Shown: piece by piece, positions 26,222 through 34,053 of the stretch
Layout: each line of letters opens with the position of its first letter
Numbering within the stretch: the stretch's first letter is position 1
Source of the DNA: Actinomadura violacea
Lineage (GTDB): Bacteria; Actinomycetota; Actinomycetes; Streptosporangiales; Streptosporangiaceae
Length of the DNA stretch: 64,000 nucleotides
Reading direction: 5' to 3'
Assembly (NCBI RefSeq): GCF_017573465.1
Contig: NZ_JAGEPF010000020.1
Coordinates: forward strand, 1 to 64,000
Translations under genes and position numbers: made by a program
The notes under the pieces: model-generated
Told to the model about the DNA's origin: nothing
Database searches by the model: none
Seen by the model: only the letters and a program-made list of their open reading frames with translations

Positions 26222-28756
26222 TCAGCTCGCGGCGGCGTCCTTCGCGCGGGCGCGCAGCGCGCGCGCGACACCGTCACGGCCCTCCGACAGCAGCCGGGCG
26301 AGCGCCGCGGGCGGCTTCTCGCCGGCCATGTAGGACTCGGTGCGGTCGATCGTGGACTGGTCGATCACCAGGAACGGGTAGGCGACCTCGGCGAACGTCT
26401 GGGACATGTCGCTGGTCCACTCCTTCCACACCCGGCCGACCTCGGCGAAGTACCTGTCCACGTACGGGACGAGCAGGTCCGCCTGGTCCGGCTCGACGAA
26501 CCCGCCGAGCGTCGCGCGGTACACGGCGTTCGGCAGCGTGCCGCCGATGATCCGGTCCCACGCGGCGGCCTTGGCCTCGGCGGTCGGGATCGCGGCCTTG
26601 CAGCCCGCGGCGTGCCGCTCGCCCGCCGCCGTCCGGTCCCGCTCGTGCTCGGCGTCGATCTCGCCCTCGCCGGCCTTGCCGGTGACGACCAGGCGGCGCA
26701 GCAGCGCCCACCGCAGGTCGGTGTCGACGGTCAGCCCGTCGAGCGACTGCGAGCCGTCCAGCAGCGCCCGGACGAACGCCAGGTGCTCCTCGCTGACCGC
26801 CGACGCCGCGAACGCCTGCGTGTAGGCCAGCTGCAGGTCCGAGCCGGGCGCCGCCTCGCGGGTCAGCTCGAACAGCGTGCCGGCGAGCAGCGCCAGGCCC
26901 TCCTTGCGCCAGGACGGGTCGGCGTACTGCTGGACGGCCGTCCGCGCCTGCCGCAGCAGCGTCTGCGTGACCGAGATGTCGGTGACGCCGCGGATGCCCT
27001 TCGCGACGAGCCGGACGTAGTCGCGCGTCGCCATCTCCGCGTCGCGCGTCATGTCCCACGCCGCCGACCAGCACAGCGCCCGCGGCAGGCTCTCCTTGAT
27101 GTCGCCGATGTGCTCCACCAGCGTCTTCAGCGAGTGCTCGTCGAGCCGGACCTTGGCGTAGGTGAGGTCGTCGTCGTTGACCAGCACCAGGTCGGGGCGC
27201 TTCTGCCCGACGAGCTGCGGCACCTCCGTGCGGGCGCCGACCACGTCCAGCTCGACGCGCTCGCGCCGGACGAGCCCGTCGCCGGTCCGGTCGTACAGGC
27301 CGATCGCCAGGCGGTGCGAGCGCAGCGTCGGGTAGTCGGCCTTCGCCTCCTGCAGGACGGCGAACGAGGAGAAGTTCCCGTCGGCGTCGACCTCGTACCG
27401 CGGCCGCATCGTGTTGACGCCGGCGGTCTCCAGCCACTCCTTCGACCAGGACGCCAGGTCGCGGCCGGACGTCTCCTCCAGCGCGTCCAGCAGGTCGGTG
27501 AGGACGGTGTTGCCCCACGCGTGCCGGTCGAAGTACCGGCGCACGCCCTCCAGGAAGTTCTCGCGGCCGACATAGGCCACCAGCTGCTTCAGGACGGACG
27601 CGCCCTTGGCGTAGGTGATCCCGTCGAAGTTCACCTCGACGGCCCGGATGTCGGGGATGTCGGCGGAGATCGGGTGCGTGGACGGCAGCTGGTCCTGCCG
27701 GTACGCCCACGCCTTCTCCAGGTTCGCGAACGTCGTCCACGAGCCCGTCCACTTGGTGGCCTCGGACTGGCACAGCACGCTCATGTACGTGGCGAACGAC
27801 TCGTTCAGCCACAGGTCGTCCCACCAGCGCATGGTGACCAGGTCACCGAACCACATGTGCGCCATCTCGTGCAGGATCGTCTCGGCGCGCCGCTCGTAGG
27901 AGGCGTCGGTGACCCGCGACCGGAAGACGTAGTCCTCCAGGAACGTGACGGCGCCGGCGTTCTCCATCGCGCCCGCGTTGAACTCCGGCACGAACAGCTG
28001 GTCGTACTTGCTGAAGGGGTACGGCCGGCCGAACACCTTCTCGAAGTAGGCGAAGCCCTGCCGCGTCACGTCGACGATGGCCTCGGCGTCGAGGTGCTCG
28101 GCGAGCGACGCCCGGCAGTACACGCCGAGCGGGACGACGGTGCCGTCGTCGCGGCGGTACTCGTCGCGGACGGCGTGGTACGGCCCGGCGATGAGCGCGG
28201 TGATGTAGGTGGAGATCTGCGGGGTGGGCAGGAAGCGCCACGTCCCGCCCTCGACGCTCTCGGGGCTCTCGTTCGTGACGACCTGCCAGTCCTGCGGCGC
28301 CGTCACGGCCAGCTCGAAGGTCGCCTTCAGGTCGGGCTGGTCGAAGCACGTGTACATCCGGTGCGCGTCGGCCGTCTCGAACTGCGTGTAGAGGTAGACG
28401 CTCCCGTCCACCGGGTCGACGAACCGGTGCAGGCCCTCGCCGGAGCGGGAGTAGGCGCAGTCCGCGACGACGCGGAGCTCGTTCTGCGCGGCCAGGGAAG
28501 GCAGCGGGAGGCGGCCCTTCTCCCCGTCGTAGGACGCGGGGTCCAGCGCCTCGCCGTTCAGCGTCGCCTCGCGGACGACGGCGCCGTGCAGGTCGACGAA
28601 GGACGACGCGCCCGGCTCGCCGCAGCCGAACCGGATCGCGGTGGTCGAGCCGAAGCGCTCCTCGCCGGTGGTGAGGTCCAGCTCGACCGCGTACGACTCG
28701 ACGGTGAGCAGCCGGGCCCGTTCCCGCGCCTCGTCGCGCGTGAGGTTGCCTGCCAC
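26222..28756 (-). CDS. pepN: Aminopeptidase N (M1 metallopeptidase)
   Basis: An 844-residue M1 zinc aminopeptidase. The exopeptidase motif GAMEN is at about 262-266. The zinc site HEMAH (296-300) with the distal glutamate in WLNESFA (E319) is complete. It is followed by the family's long helical C-terminal domain. It is cytosolic, as no signal peptide is present, and likely recycles peptides. The GTG start overlaps an ATG in another frame and has AAGGAG 5 bases upstream. Its role complements the prolyl oligopeptidase and S37 peptidase in this window. Confidence 0.95.
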   Translation of the reverse strand: MAGNLTRDEARERARLLTVESYAVELDLTTGEERFGSTTAIRFGCGEPGASSFVDLHGAVVREATLNGEALDPASYDGEKGRLPLPSLAAQNELRVVADCAYSRSGEGLHRFVDPVDGSVYLYTQFETADAHRMYTCFDQPDLKATFELAVTAPQDWQVVTNESPESVEGGTWRFLPTPQISTYITALIAGPYHAVRDEYRRDDGTVVPLGVYCRASLAEHLDAEAIVDVTRQGFAYFEKVFGRPYPFSKYDQLFVPEFNAGAMENAGAVTFLEDYVFRSRVTDASYERRAETILHEMAHMWFGDLVTMRWWDDLWLNESFATYMSVLCQSEATKWTGSWTTFANLEKAWAYRQDQLPSTHPISADIPDIRAVEVNFDGITYAKGASVLKQLVAYVGRENFLEGVRRYFDRHAWGNTVLTDLLDALEETSGRDLASWSKEWLETAGVNTMRPRYEVDADGNFSSFAVLQEAKADYPTLRSHRLAIGLYDRTGDGLVRRERVELDVVGARTEVPQLVGQKRPDLVLVNDDDLTYAKVRLDEHSLKTLVEHIGDIKESLPRALCWSAAWDMTRDAEMATRDYVRLVAKGIRGVTDISVTQTLLRQARTAVQQYADPSWRKEGLALLAGTLFELTREAAPGSDLQLAYTQAFAASAVSEEHLAFVRALLDGSQSLDGLTVDTDLRWALLRRLVVTGKAGEGEIDAEHERDRTAAGERHAAGCKAAIPTAEAKAAAWDRIIGGTLPNAVYRATLGGFVEPDQADLLVPYVDRYFAEVGRVWKEWTSDMSQTFAEVAYPFLVIDQSTIDRTESYMAGEKPPAALARLLSEGRDGVARALRARAKDAAAS

Positions 28757-28957
28757 ATGTACTCCTTGGTCGGCTTATTTCTTTGCTGTCCTCATGTCTA
28801 CCAACCGGCCGGGTGACAGGCCCGCACGCCACGGCCTTTCCGCGACGGGCTGAGCGGGATCCGGCGGGGGAGCGGGGGCGGGAATCAGCGCGGCGGGGGC
28901 CGGGTTGTCGGTGGGGAGATCTCACCGATGACGCTCGAGCAGCCGTAGGAGGCGACG

Positions 28958-29572
28958 TTGCCGCAGGACGCTCCGACACCCGTGGACTTCTGGTTCGACC
29001 CGCTTTGCCCGTGGGCCTGGATCACCTCGCGCTGGATTCTGGAAGTGGAGAAGCTGCGCCCGATCCAGGTGCGCTGGCATGTGATGAGCCTGGCCGTCCT
29101 CAACGAGGACAAGGACGTGCCCGAGGAGTACCGCAAGGGGCTCGCCGACGCCTGGAAGCCGGTGCGCGTGTGCATCGCCGCCGAGCAGAAGTACGGAGCC
29201 GACGCGCTCGGCAGGCTCTACACGGAGCTGGGCACGCGCCGCCACCACGAGAAGCAGAAGTTCGACCGCGAGTACTTCGAGGCCGCGCTGACCGCCGCGG
29301 GCCTGGACCCGGCGCTCGCCGACGCCGCCGACTCCACGGCGTACGACGAGGCGGTGCGCGCGTCGCACCAGGACGGCATCGACCGGGTCGGCCAGGAGGT
29401 CGGCACGCCGGTGATCGAGGTCGAGGGCAGCGCGTTCTTCGGCCCGGTCGTGTCGCCGATCCCGCGCGGCGAGGCCGCCGCGAAGCTGTGGGACGGCGTG
29501 GTCGCGGTGGCCTCCACCGACGGGTTCTTCGAGCTCAAGCGCACCCGCACCCGGGAGCCGATCTTCGACTGA
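28958..29572 (+). CDS. Mycothiol-dependent nitroreductase-like DsbA-family protein (Rv2466c type)
   Basis: A 204-residue thioredoxin-fold protein that closely follows mycobacterial Rv2466c: VDFWFDPLCPW, WITSRWILEVEKLR, HVMSLAVLNE, then GTPVIEVEGSAFFGPVVS with the cis-proline (TPVI), and FFELKRTRT at the end. Rv2466c is a mycothiol-dependent reductase that activates nitro compounds. Its active site is CPWC; here it reads CPWA, so only Cys17 remains and a monothiol mechanism with mycothiol is expected (inference). The TTG start has AGGAGG 5 bases upstream. A perfect 12-bp tandem duplication begins at the stop codon. Confidence 0.85.
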   Translation: MPQDAPTPVDFWFDPLCPWAWITSRWILEVEKLRPIQVRWHVMSLAVLNEDKDVPEEYRKGLADAWKPVRVCIAAEQKYGADALGRLYTELGTRRHHEKQKFDREYFEAALTAAGLDPALADAADSTAYDEAVRASHQDGIDRVGQEVGTPVIEVEGSAFFGPVVSPIPRGEAAAKLWDGVVAVASTDGFFELKRTRTREPIFD

Positions 29573-29593
29573 GCCACCGCGTGAGCCACCGCG
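29570..29593 (+). repeat. Tandem 12-bp duplication including the stop codon
   Basis: TGAGCCACCGCG occurs twice without interruption, the first copy starting at the stop codon of the upstream gene. The second copy supplies a second in-frame TGA. Confidence 0.7.
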
Positions 29594-29682
29594 CCTGCCG
29601 CCGTGCGGGCCGATCGGGGCGGCTTCGGCCGTTCCGGTTGCCGCGCCGGTGCCCCCTCCGCCAGACTCGGTGCTCCGAGAAA

Positions 29683-29699
29683 ATGGCAACGGTTTTCAT
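29683..29699. promoter_or_regulatory. Zur/Fur-like operator upstream of CooC-like gene
   Basis: ATGGCAACGGTTTTCAT has the symmetric pattern TGnnAAC-n-GTTnnCA. It matches the 7-1-7 shape of zinc-uptake-regulator boxes in actinobacteria. It ends 20 bases before the GTG of the ATPase gene, a position suited to repression. The bases around it are much AT-richer than the neighbourhood. Zur binding is inferred from pattern only. Confidence 0.55.
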
Positions 29700-29718
29700 A
29701 TCCGAAACGGGGGCATTC

Positions 29719-30666
29719 GTGAAGGTTGCGTTCGTCGGCAAGGGCGGCAGCGGCAAGACCACCCTCTCGTCGCTGTTCGTCCGGCACCTCGCGCTGCGCG
29801 GGCTGCCGGTGGTCGCCATCGACGCCGACATCAACCAGCACCTCGGCGCGGCTCTCGGCCTCGACGACGGCCGGGCCGCCAAGATCCCGGCGCTGGGCGA
29901 CCACCTCACCGAGATCAAGGACTGGCTGCGCGGCGGCAACCCGCGCATCGGCTCGGCGTCCACCATGGTCAAGACGACCCCGGCGGGCACCGGGTCGCGG
30001 CTGCTGCGGCTGCGCGGCGACGACCCGGTGCACGCCCTCGGGCAGGACGTGGACGGCGTGACGCTGCTCGCCACCGGCCCGTTCAACGACGAGGACCTCG
30101 GCGTCGCCTGCTACCACTCCAAGACCGGCGCGGTCGAGCTCTACCTCAACCACCTGCTGGACGGCCCCGGCGAGTACGTCGTCGTCGACATGACCGCCGG
30201 CGCCGACACGTTCGCGTCCGGGCTGTTCACCCGGTTCGACCTGATGTTCCTGGTCGCCGAGCCCACCCGGAAGGGCGTCGGCGTCTACCGGCAGTACGTC
30301 GAGTACGCCCGCGACTACGACGTCGCCATCCGCGTCGTCGGCAACAAGGTGCAGTCGGACGAGGACGTCGCCTACCTGCGCGAGCACGTCGGCGACGACC
30401 TGCTCGTGTGGCTCGGCCAGTCCGCCGCCGTCCGCGCGATGGAGCAGGGCCGCTCCGGCGCGGTGCTGGAGGACGGGAACGAGGCCGCGCTCGGCCGGCT
30501 GCTCGCCGAGGTCGACGCCCAGGCCAAGGACTGGGACAGGTTCCAGCGGCAGGCCGTCGAGTTCCACCTCAAGAACGCGCGCAGCTGGGCGAACCGCGCG
30601 ACCGGCGAGGACCTCGCCGCGCAGGTCGACCCGGAGTTCCGGTTCCCCCTCATGCACGCCGGGTGA
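29719..30666 (+). CDS. CooC-like MinD/ParA-family ATPase
   Basis: A 315-residue deviant-Walker P-loop ATPase. It begins KVAFVGKGGSGKTTLSSLFVRHLA, with the signature lysine of GKGGSGKTT (7-15), and has AIDADINQHLGAALGL as switch region. YVVVDMTAGADTFASGLFTRFDLMFLVAEPT is the Walker B part. CooC-type proteins deliver metal (nickel) to enzymes or act as similar maturation ATPases. No CxC-type metal site or carbon-monoxide dehydrogenase neighbour is seen. The GTG at 29719 has GGGGG 5 bases upstream; an upstream ATG at 29683 would place the operator inside the gene. The Zur-like box suggests a link to zinc status. Confidence 0.82.
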   Translation: MKVAFVGKGGSGKTTLSSLFVRHLALRGLPVVAIDADINQHLGAALGLDDGRAAKIPALGDHLTEIKDWLRGGNPRIGSASTMVKTTPAGTGSRLLRLRGDDPVHALGQDVDGVTLLATGPFNDEDLGVACYHSKTGAVELYLNHLLDGPGEYVVVDMTAGADTFASGLFTRFDLMFLVAEPTRKGVGVYRQYVEYARDYDVAIRVVGNKVQSDEDVAYLREHVGDDLLVWLGQSAAVRAMEQGRSGAVLEDGNEAALGRLLAEVDAQAKDWDRFQRQAVEFHLKNARSWANRATGEDLAAQVDPEFRFPLMHAG

Positions 30667-30718
30667 CCCGTGCGCGCCGGCTGACGTGCACGCCGGGTGA
30701 CGCCTACGCCGGGTGACG
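30653..30718 (+). repeat. Four tandem 16-18-bp units over a stop codon
   Basis: Units at 30653 (TGCACGCCGGGTGACC), 30671 (TGCGCGCCGGCTGACG), 30687 (TGCACGCCGGGTGACG) and 30703 (CCTACGCCGGGTGACG) are near-identical. The first contains the stop codon of the ATPase gene. The second contains another in-frame TGA. Confidence 0.65.
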
Positions 30719-30769
30719 CCGGGCCTACGCGGGGCGCCATCGGGCCTACCGGCGCGCGCGGTTCCGCAC

Positions 30770-30775
30770 TACCCT
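30770..30775 (+). promoter_or_regulatory. Putative -10 box of a leaderless promoter
   Basis: TACCCT followed by GCCCGCC and directly by ATG (30783). There is no ribosome-binding site. The same seven-base spacer GCCCGCC precedes the ATG at 55838. Confidence 0.35.
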
Positions 30776-30782
30776 GCCCGCC

Positions 30783-31925
30783 ATGACGATGCGGCGGATG
30801 TTCATGATGTCCGGCGGCTCGCTGGTGCCCCTCGCCGTGCTGGCCGTGCTCGTCGGCAACCAATGGGTCGTCGACGCGATCATCAAGAGCGACTTCAGGC
30901 TCGACAAGGGGATCGGCCCGCTGGTGGCGCGGCTGCTCTTCCTGTCCTGGCGCTTCACGCCGCCGCACGGGCTGAGCTGGCGCTACGCCGTGACACTCGA
31001 CTTCACGACGCTGCTCGCCCTCGTCGGGACGGCCCTGCTCGTGGCGGCGGGCGCGCGGTCGGTCGACGCCGCGCGCGGCCCGGTCGGCGCGCTGATCACC
31101 GGCTGGTGGGCGGTGATCGCCGCGGGTGGCGTCGCGGGGTTCGTGTTCGGCCTGCTGCAGAACTGGGCGCTCGGCTTCCACGCCACCTCGATGAGCACCA
31201 ACATCTTCAACGGCATCGACAAGGGCGCAAGCGCGGGCCTGCTGTACGGCTGGCTCGCGGGCGCCGGCGCGCTGGCGGGCTACCTGATCGGCCGTCCGCG
31301 CGGCCAGGCCGCCCCGCAGCAGTACGGGCAGTACGCGCCGCAGCAGCCCTTCGGGGCCGCCCAGCCGCCGTACGCCGGGCAGCAGCCGTACGCATCCCAG
31401 CAGGCCGGGCCGCCGCAGCAGCCGTACGGGCAGCAGGGCTACGCTCCGCAGCCGTACGCGCAGCAGCCCTACGGCATGCAGCCGGGGGTCCAGCAGCCTG
31501 GTGTTCCGCAGCAGGGCGCGCAGCCGCCGATGCCGACGGCGAACGACCGGCCCGCCCTGCCGCCGTCCCATCCGGCCGCCGTCCCCTACGTCCCGCCGGC
31601 GCGCCCGGCGCAGTCGCCCGGATGGGAAGGGGTGCCCGTCCCGCCCCAGCCCGGTGCCCCGGCGCCGCAGCCCGCCGCGCCGGCCGCCGAGCCCGCCGCG
31701 CAGGAGCCCGAGGCCGCCGGGGCGCAGGACGGCGAGGAGCCGCCGGCGCCCGGGCCCGAGGCCGCCGCGCCGGCCGGCGCCGCCCCCGAAGCCGCGGCGC
31801 TGCAGAGCCCCGCCGCGCGCACTGAGGACGAGGAAGACGACGAGGACGACCTCGCCGACCGGACGATGGTCGACCGCAAGCCCGACCTGCCCCGCGACCC
31901 GGACCCGATGCCGCCGCCGCAGTAG
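30783..31925 (+). CDS. Membrane protein with P/Q-rich C-terminal tail
   Basis: A 380-residue protein of unknown function. The N-terminal 165 residues carry about four membrane segments (GSLVPLAVLAVLVGNQWVV, FTTLLALVGTALLVAAG, LITGWWAVIAAGGVAGFVFGLL, SAGLLYGWLAGAGALAGYLIG). From about 175 to the end the chain is low-complexity: repeated QQPYGQQ and QPYA units, then Pro/Ala/Glu-rich sequence and an acidic stretch DEEDDEDD. The tail is predicted to be disordered and cytosolic or wall-facing. Leaderless start. rpiB follows 82 bases later. No homologous function is known to me. Confidence 0.75.
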   Translation: MTMRRMFMMSGGSLVPLAVLAVLVGNQWVVDAIIKSDFRLDKGIGPLVARLLFLSWRFTPPHGLSWRYAVTLDFTTLLALVGTALLVAAGARSVDAARGPVGALITGWWAVIAAGGVAGFVFGLLQNWALGFHATSMSTNIFNGIDKGASAGLLYGWLAGAGALAGYLIGRPRGQAAPQQYGQYAPQQPFGAAQPPYAGQQPYASQQAGPPQQPYGQQGYAPQPYAQQPYGMQPGVQQPGVPQQGAQPPMPTANDRPALPPSHPAAVPYVPPARPAQSPGWEGVPVPPQPGAPAPQPAAPAAEPAAQEPEAAGAQDGEEPPAPGPEAAAPAGAAPEAAALQSPAARTEDEEDDEDDLADRTMVDRKPDLPRDPDPMPPPQ

Positions 31926-31994
31926 CGCGGGCCCGGTCTGGCGAGTGTGAACAGGGCCTCACGCCCCCGGCGCGCGCCGGGGGCGCGGGCCTGC

Positions 31995-32000
31995 GAGAAT
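31995..32000 (+). promoter_or_regulatory. Putative -10 box before rpiB
   Basis: GAGAAT lies 7 bases before the rpiB ATG with no ribosome-binding site between, as at other leaderless candidates here. Confidence 0.3.
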
Positions 32001-32007
32001 CGGGCCC

Positions 32008-32484
32008 ATGCGCGTGTTTCTGGGAACCGACCATGCCGGCTTCGAGCTGAAGGAGCACCTGGTCTCCTGGCTGAAGGCCAACGGGCACGAGCCCGTCGAC
32101 TGCGGCGCGTTCGAGTACGACGCCGTGGACGACTACCCGCCGTTCGTGCTGCGGGCGGCCCGGCGGACGGCGGCGGAGCCCGGCACGCTCGGCATCGTCA
32201 TCGGCGGCTCCGGCAACGGCGAGGCGATCGCGGCCAACAAGGTCGCGGGCGTGCGGGCCGCGCTGGTGTGGAACGAGGACACCGCGACGCTGGCCCGCGA
32301 GCACAACGACGCCAACGTGATCAGCATCGGCGCGCGGCAGCACGACGCGGACACCGCGACCCGGTTCGTCGAGCTGTTCCTCGGCACGCCGTACTCCGGC
32401 GAGGAGCGGCACAGCCGCCGGATCGCGATGCTCGGCGACTACGAGCGGACCGGCGAGCTGCCGCCGCTGCCCGACGAGGGCTGA
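32008..32484 (+). CDS. rpiB: Ribose-5-phosphate isomerase B (RpiB/LacAB family)
   Basis: A 158-residue isomerase interconverting ribulose 5-phosphate and ribose 5-phosphate. It starts RVFLGTDHAGFELKEHL, with the conserved D and H near residue 8. The active-site loop is GIVIGGSGNGEAIAANK with Glu72 at the position where other RpiB enzymes use cysteine, as in the mycobacterial type. The C-terminal helix ends EERHSRRIAMLGDYERTG. It acts in the non-oxidative pentose phosphate pathway. It starts without a ribosome-binding site. Confidence 0.93.
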   Translation: MRVFLGTDHAGFELKEHLVSWLKANGHEPVDCGAFEYDAVDDYPPFVLRAARRTAAEPGTLGIVIGGSGNGEAIAANKVAGVRAALVWNEDTATLAREHNDANVISIGARQHDADTATRFVELFLGTPYSGEERHSRRIAMLGDYERTGELPPLPDEG

Positions 32485-32524
32485 CCCTCCCGCGTTCTCC
32501 GGCCTCCGGGCCCCGGCGGGCGGG

Positions 32525-32752
32525 TCACAGCCCGTTCTCCGGGGCCTTCCTGGCGCCGCCGCGCTTGCCGAGGCGGCGCCGCTCGTTCTTGGCGGCCCGG
32601 GACCTCTTGGCCGGCTCGGCGCGCGGCGCCTCGCCGCGCTCGCCCGGCTCGGCGCCCGCCGCGGGGGCGCCGACGCCGTCCGGCCATGGGCGCGAGACGT
32701 CCCGCGCCCGCATCGCCGCGTTCACGGTGATGCGCATCCCCGGCTGCCCCAT
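32525..32752 (-). CDS. Small basic conserved protein
   Basis: A 75-residue protein, MGQPGMRITVNAAMRARDVSRPWPDG at the start (given in part). It has a middle rich in Ala/Gly/Glu and a very basic C-terminus (AKRSRAAKNERRRLGKRGG). It resembles small actinobacterial proteins with an N-AMRARDVSRP motif that have no assigned function. A GGGAGG lies about 7 bases before the ATG. It is convergent with rpiB with a 40-bp gap. The basic tail may bind nucleic acid (inference). Confidence 0.6.
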   Translation of the reverse strand: MGQPGMRITVNAAMRARDVSRPWPDGVGAPAAGAEPGERGEAPRAEPAKRSRAAKNERRRLGKRGGARKAPENGL

Positions 32753-32891
32753 ATGCCGCCTCCCTCGCGTTTCCGAACTTCGGCTCGGAGTGGGTCTTAC
32801 CCACAGGGAGCGGAGCTGGACCGTTTCAACGCGTCACCGGTCGCCCGGATGCCCGCCGGTCGCCGCGAATGCTCGGTACAGTGCCGGAGAC

Positions 32892-34010
32892 ATGCTTCAA
32901 CGACTGGTGCAGATGCTTCCGCCGCGGGTCCGCGCCTTCCTGCGCAGGATCCCGCCGCTGGTCGCGCTGTACCGGGCGATGCGGCAGGGGCGGCTCACCA
33001 GGGAGCGCAACGTCTTCGCGGTGCTGGCCGTGGCGGCGATCGCGATCGGCGTCGCGACGGCCGACGACACCCGCGGCCTGGCGCCGTCGGGCGCGCTGGT
33101 GCTCATCGTGCTGGGCGGCGGGCTGCTGCTGAAGGTGCGCAGCCTCATCGCGCTGCTGGTCGTCGTGGTCGCGATGGTGTCCTACGACGCGCTGCAGGAC
33201 GTCGCGGCGATCGGGCCCGGCATCGTCGCGACGCTGACGATCACGGCGGTGCTCGCGCTCACCCTCGCCCGCACCCGCCAGCAGCTCGGCGTGCAGGGGC
33301 TGCGCGGCGACTCGATGCTGCTGGAGCTGCGCGACCGGCTGCGCCGGCAGGGCGAGATGCCCGAGCTGCCGGACGGCTGGGCGTCGCAGGTCGTGATGCT
33401 GCAGGCGGGCGGCTCGTCCTTCGGCGGCGACTTCGTGGTGTCGTCGCTGCAGGACGGCACGCTGGAGGTCGCGCTGGTCGACGTGTCGGGGAAGGGGACG
33501 GACGCCGGCACCCGGGCGCTGATGCTGTCGGGCGCCTTCGGGGGGCTGCTTGGATCGCTCCAGGCCGACCGGTTCCTGCCCGCCTGCAACGTCTACCTCC
33601 AGAAGCAGGGCTGGGACGAGGGGTTCGTCACGGCGGTGCACGTCGTCGTCGACCTGAAGACCGGGGAGTACACGGTCGGGTCGGCGGGGCACCCGCCCGC
33701 CGTCCAGTTCGACGCGGGCAGCGGCGCGTGGCAGGTCAGCCCGGCCAAGGGCGTCGTCCTCGGCGTCGTGCCCGACCTGCACTGCGTCCCCGAGCGCGGG
33801 GTGCTGCGGCCCGGCGACGCGCTGATGCTCTACACCGACGGCCTCGTCGAGTCGCCCGGCAGCGACCTGGACGCCGGGATCGACCGGCTGCTCGGCGAGG
33901 CCGAGCGGCTCGTCCCGCAGGGATTCGGCACGGGCGCGCGGGAACTGGTCGAGACGATGGCCGCCACCCGCGACGACGACTGCGCGCTCGTCCTCATCTG
34001 GCGCACCTAG
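32892..34010 (+). CDS. Membrane-bound PP2C/SpoIIE-type protein phosphatase
   Basis: A 372-residue protein. The first 130 residues hold three or four membrane segments (NVFAVLAVAAIAIGVATA, GALVLIVLGGGLLLK, LIALLVVVVAMVSY, GIVATLTITAVLALTLA). The cytosolic C-terminal domain is of the SpoIIE/RsbU class, with SSFGGDFVVSSL (metal aspartate), ALVDVSGKGTDAG, TVGSAGHPPAVQF and LMLYTDGLVES. Such enzymes dephosphorylate anti-sigma-factor antagonists in stress signalling. It lies next to a divergent Ser/Thr kinase, and kinase and phosphatase may oppose each other. Two perfect 12-bp units straddle its stop codon. Confidence 0.88.
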   Translation: MLQRLVQMLPPRVRAFLRRIPPLVALYRAMRQGRLTRERNVFAVLAVAAIAIGVATADDTRGLAPSGALVLIVLGGGLLLKVRSLIALLVVVVAMVSYDALQDVAAIGPGIVATLTITAVLALTLARTRQQLGVQGLRGDSMLLELRDRLRRQGEMPELPDGWASQVVMLQAGGSSFGGDFVVSSLQDGTLEVALVDVSGKGTDAGTRALMLSGAFGGLLGSLQADRFLPACNVYLQKQGWDEGFVTAVHVVVDLKTGEYTVGSAGHPPAVQFDAGSGAWQVSPAKGVVLGVVPDLHCVPERGVLRPGDALMLYTDGLVESPGSDLDAGIDRLLGEAERLVPQGFGTGARELVETMAATRDDDCALVLIWRT

Positions 34011-34024
34011 CGGCGCACCTAGCG
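34001..34024 (+). repeat. Tandem 12-bp duplication over the phosphatase stop codon
   Basis: GCGCACCTAGCG occurs twice without interruption. Each copy has a TAG in the same frame, so the gene ends in two in-frame stops 12 bases apart. Confidence 0.7.
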
Positions 34025-34053
34025 GCGAACCGGCGGCAAGGGCGGCGCGCGCG

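Noticed and set aside
26612..28816. A 734-codon plus-strand frame opposite pepN
   Set aside because: Same reasoning: pepN has GAMEN and HEMAH; the antisense frame has no motif.
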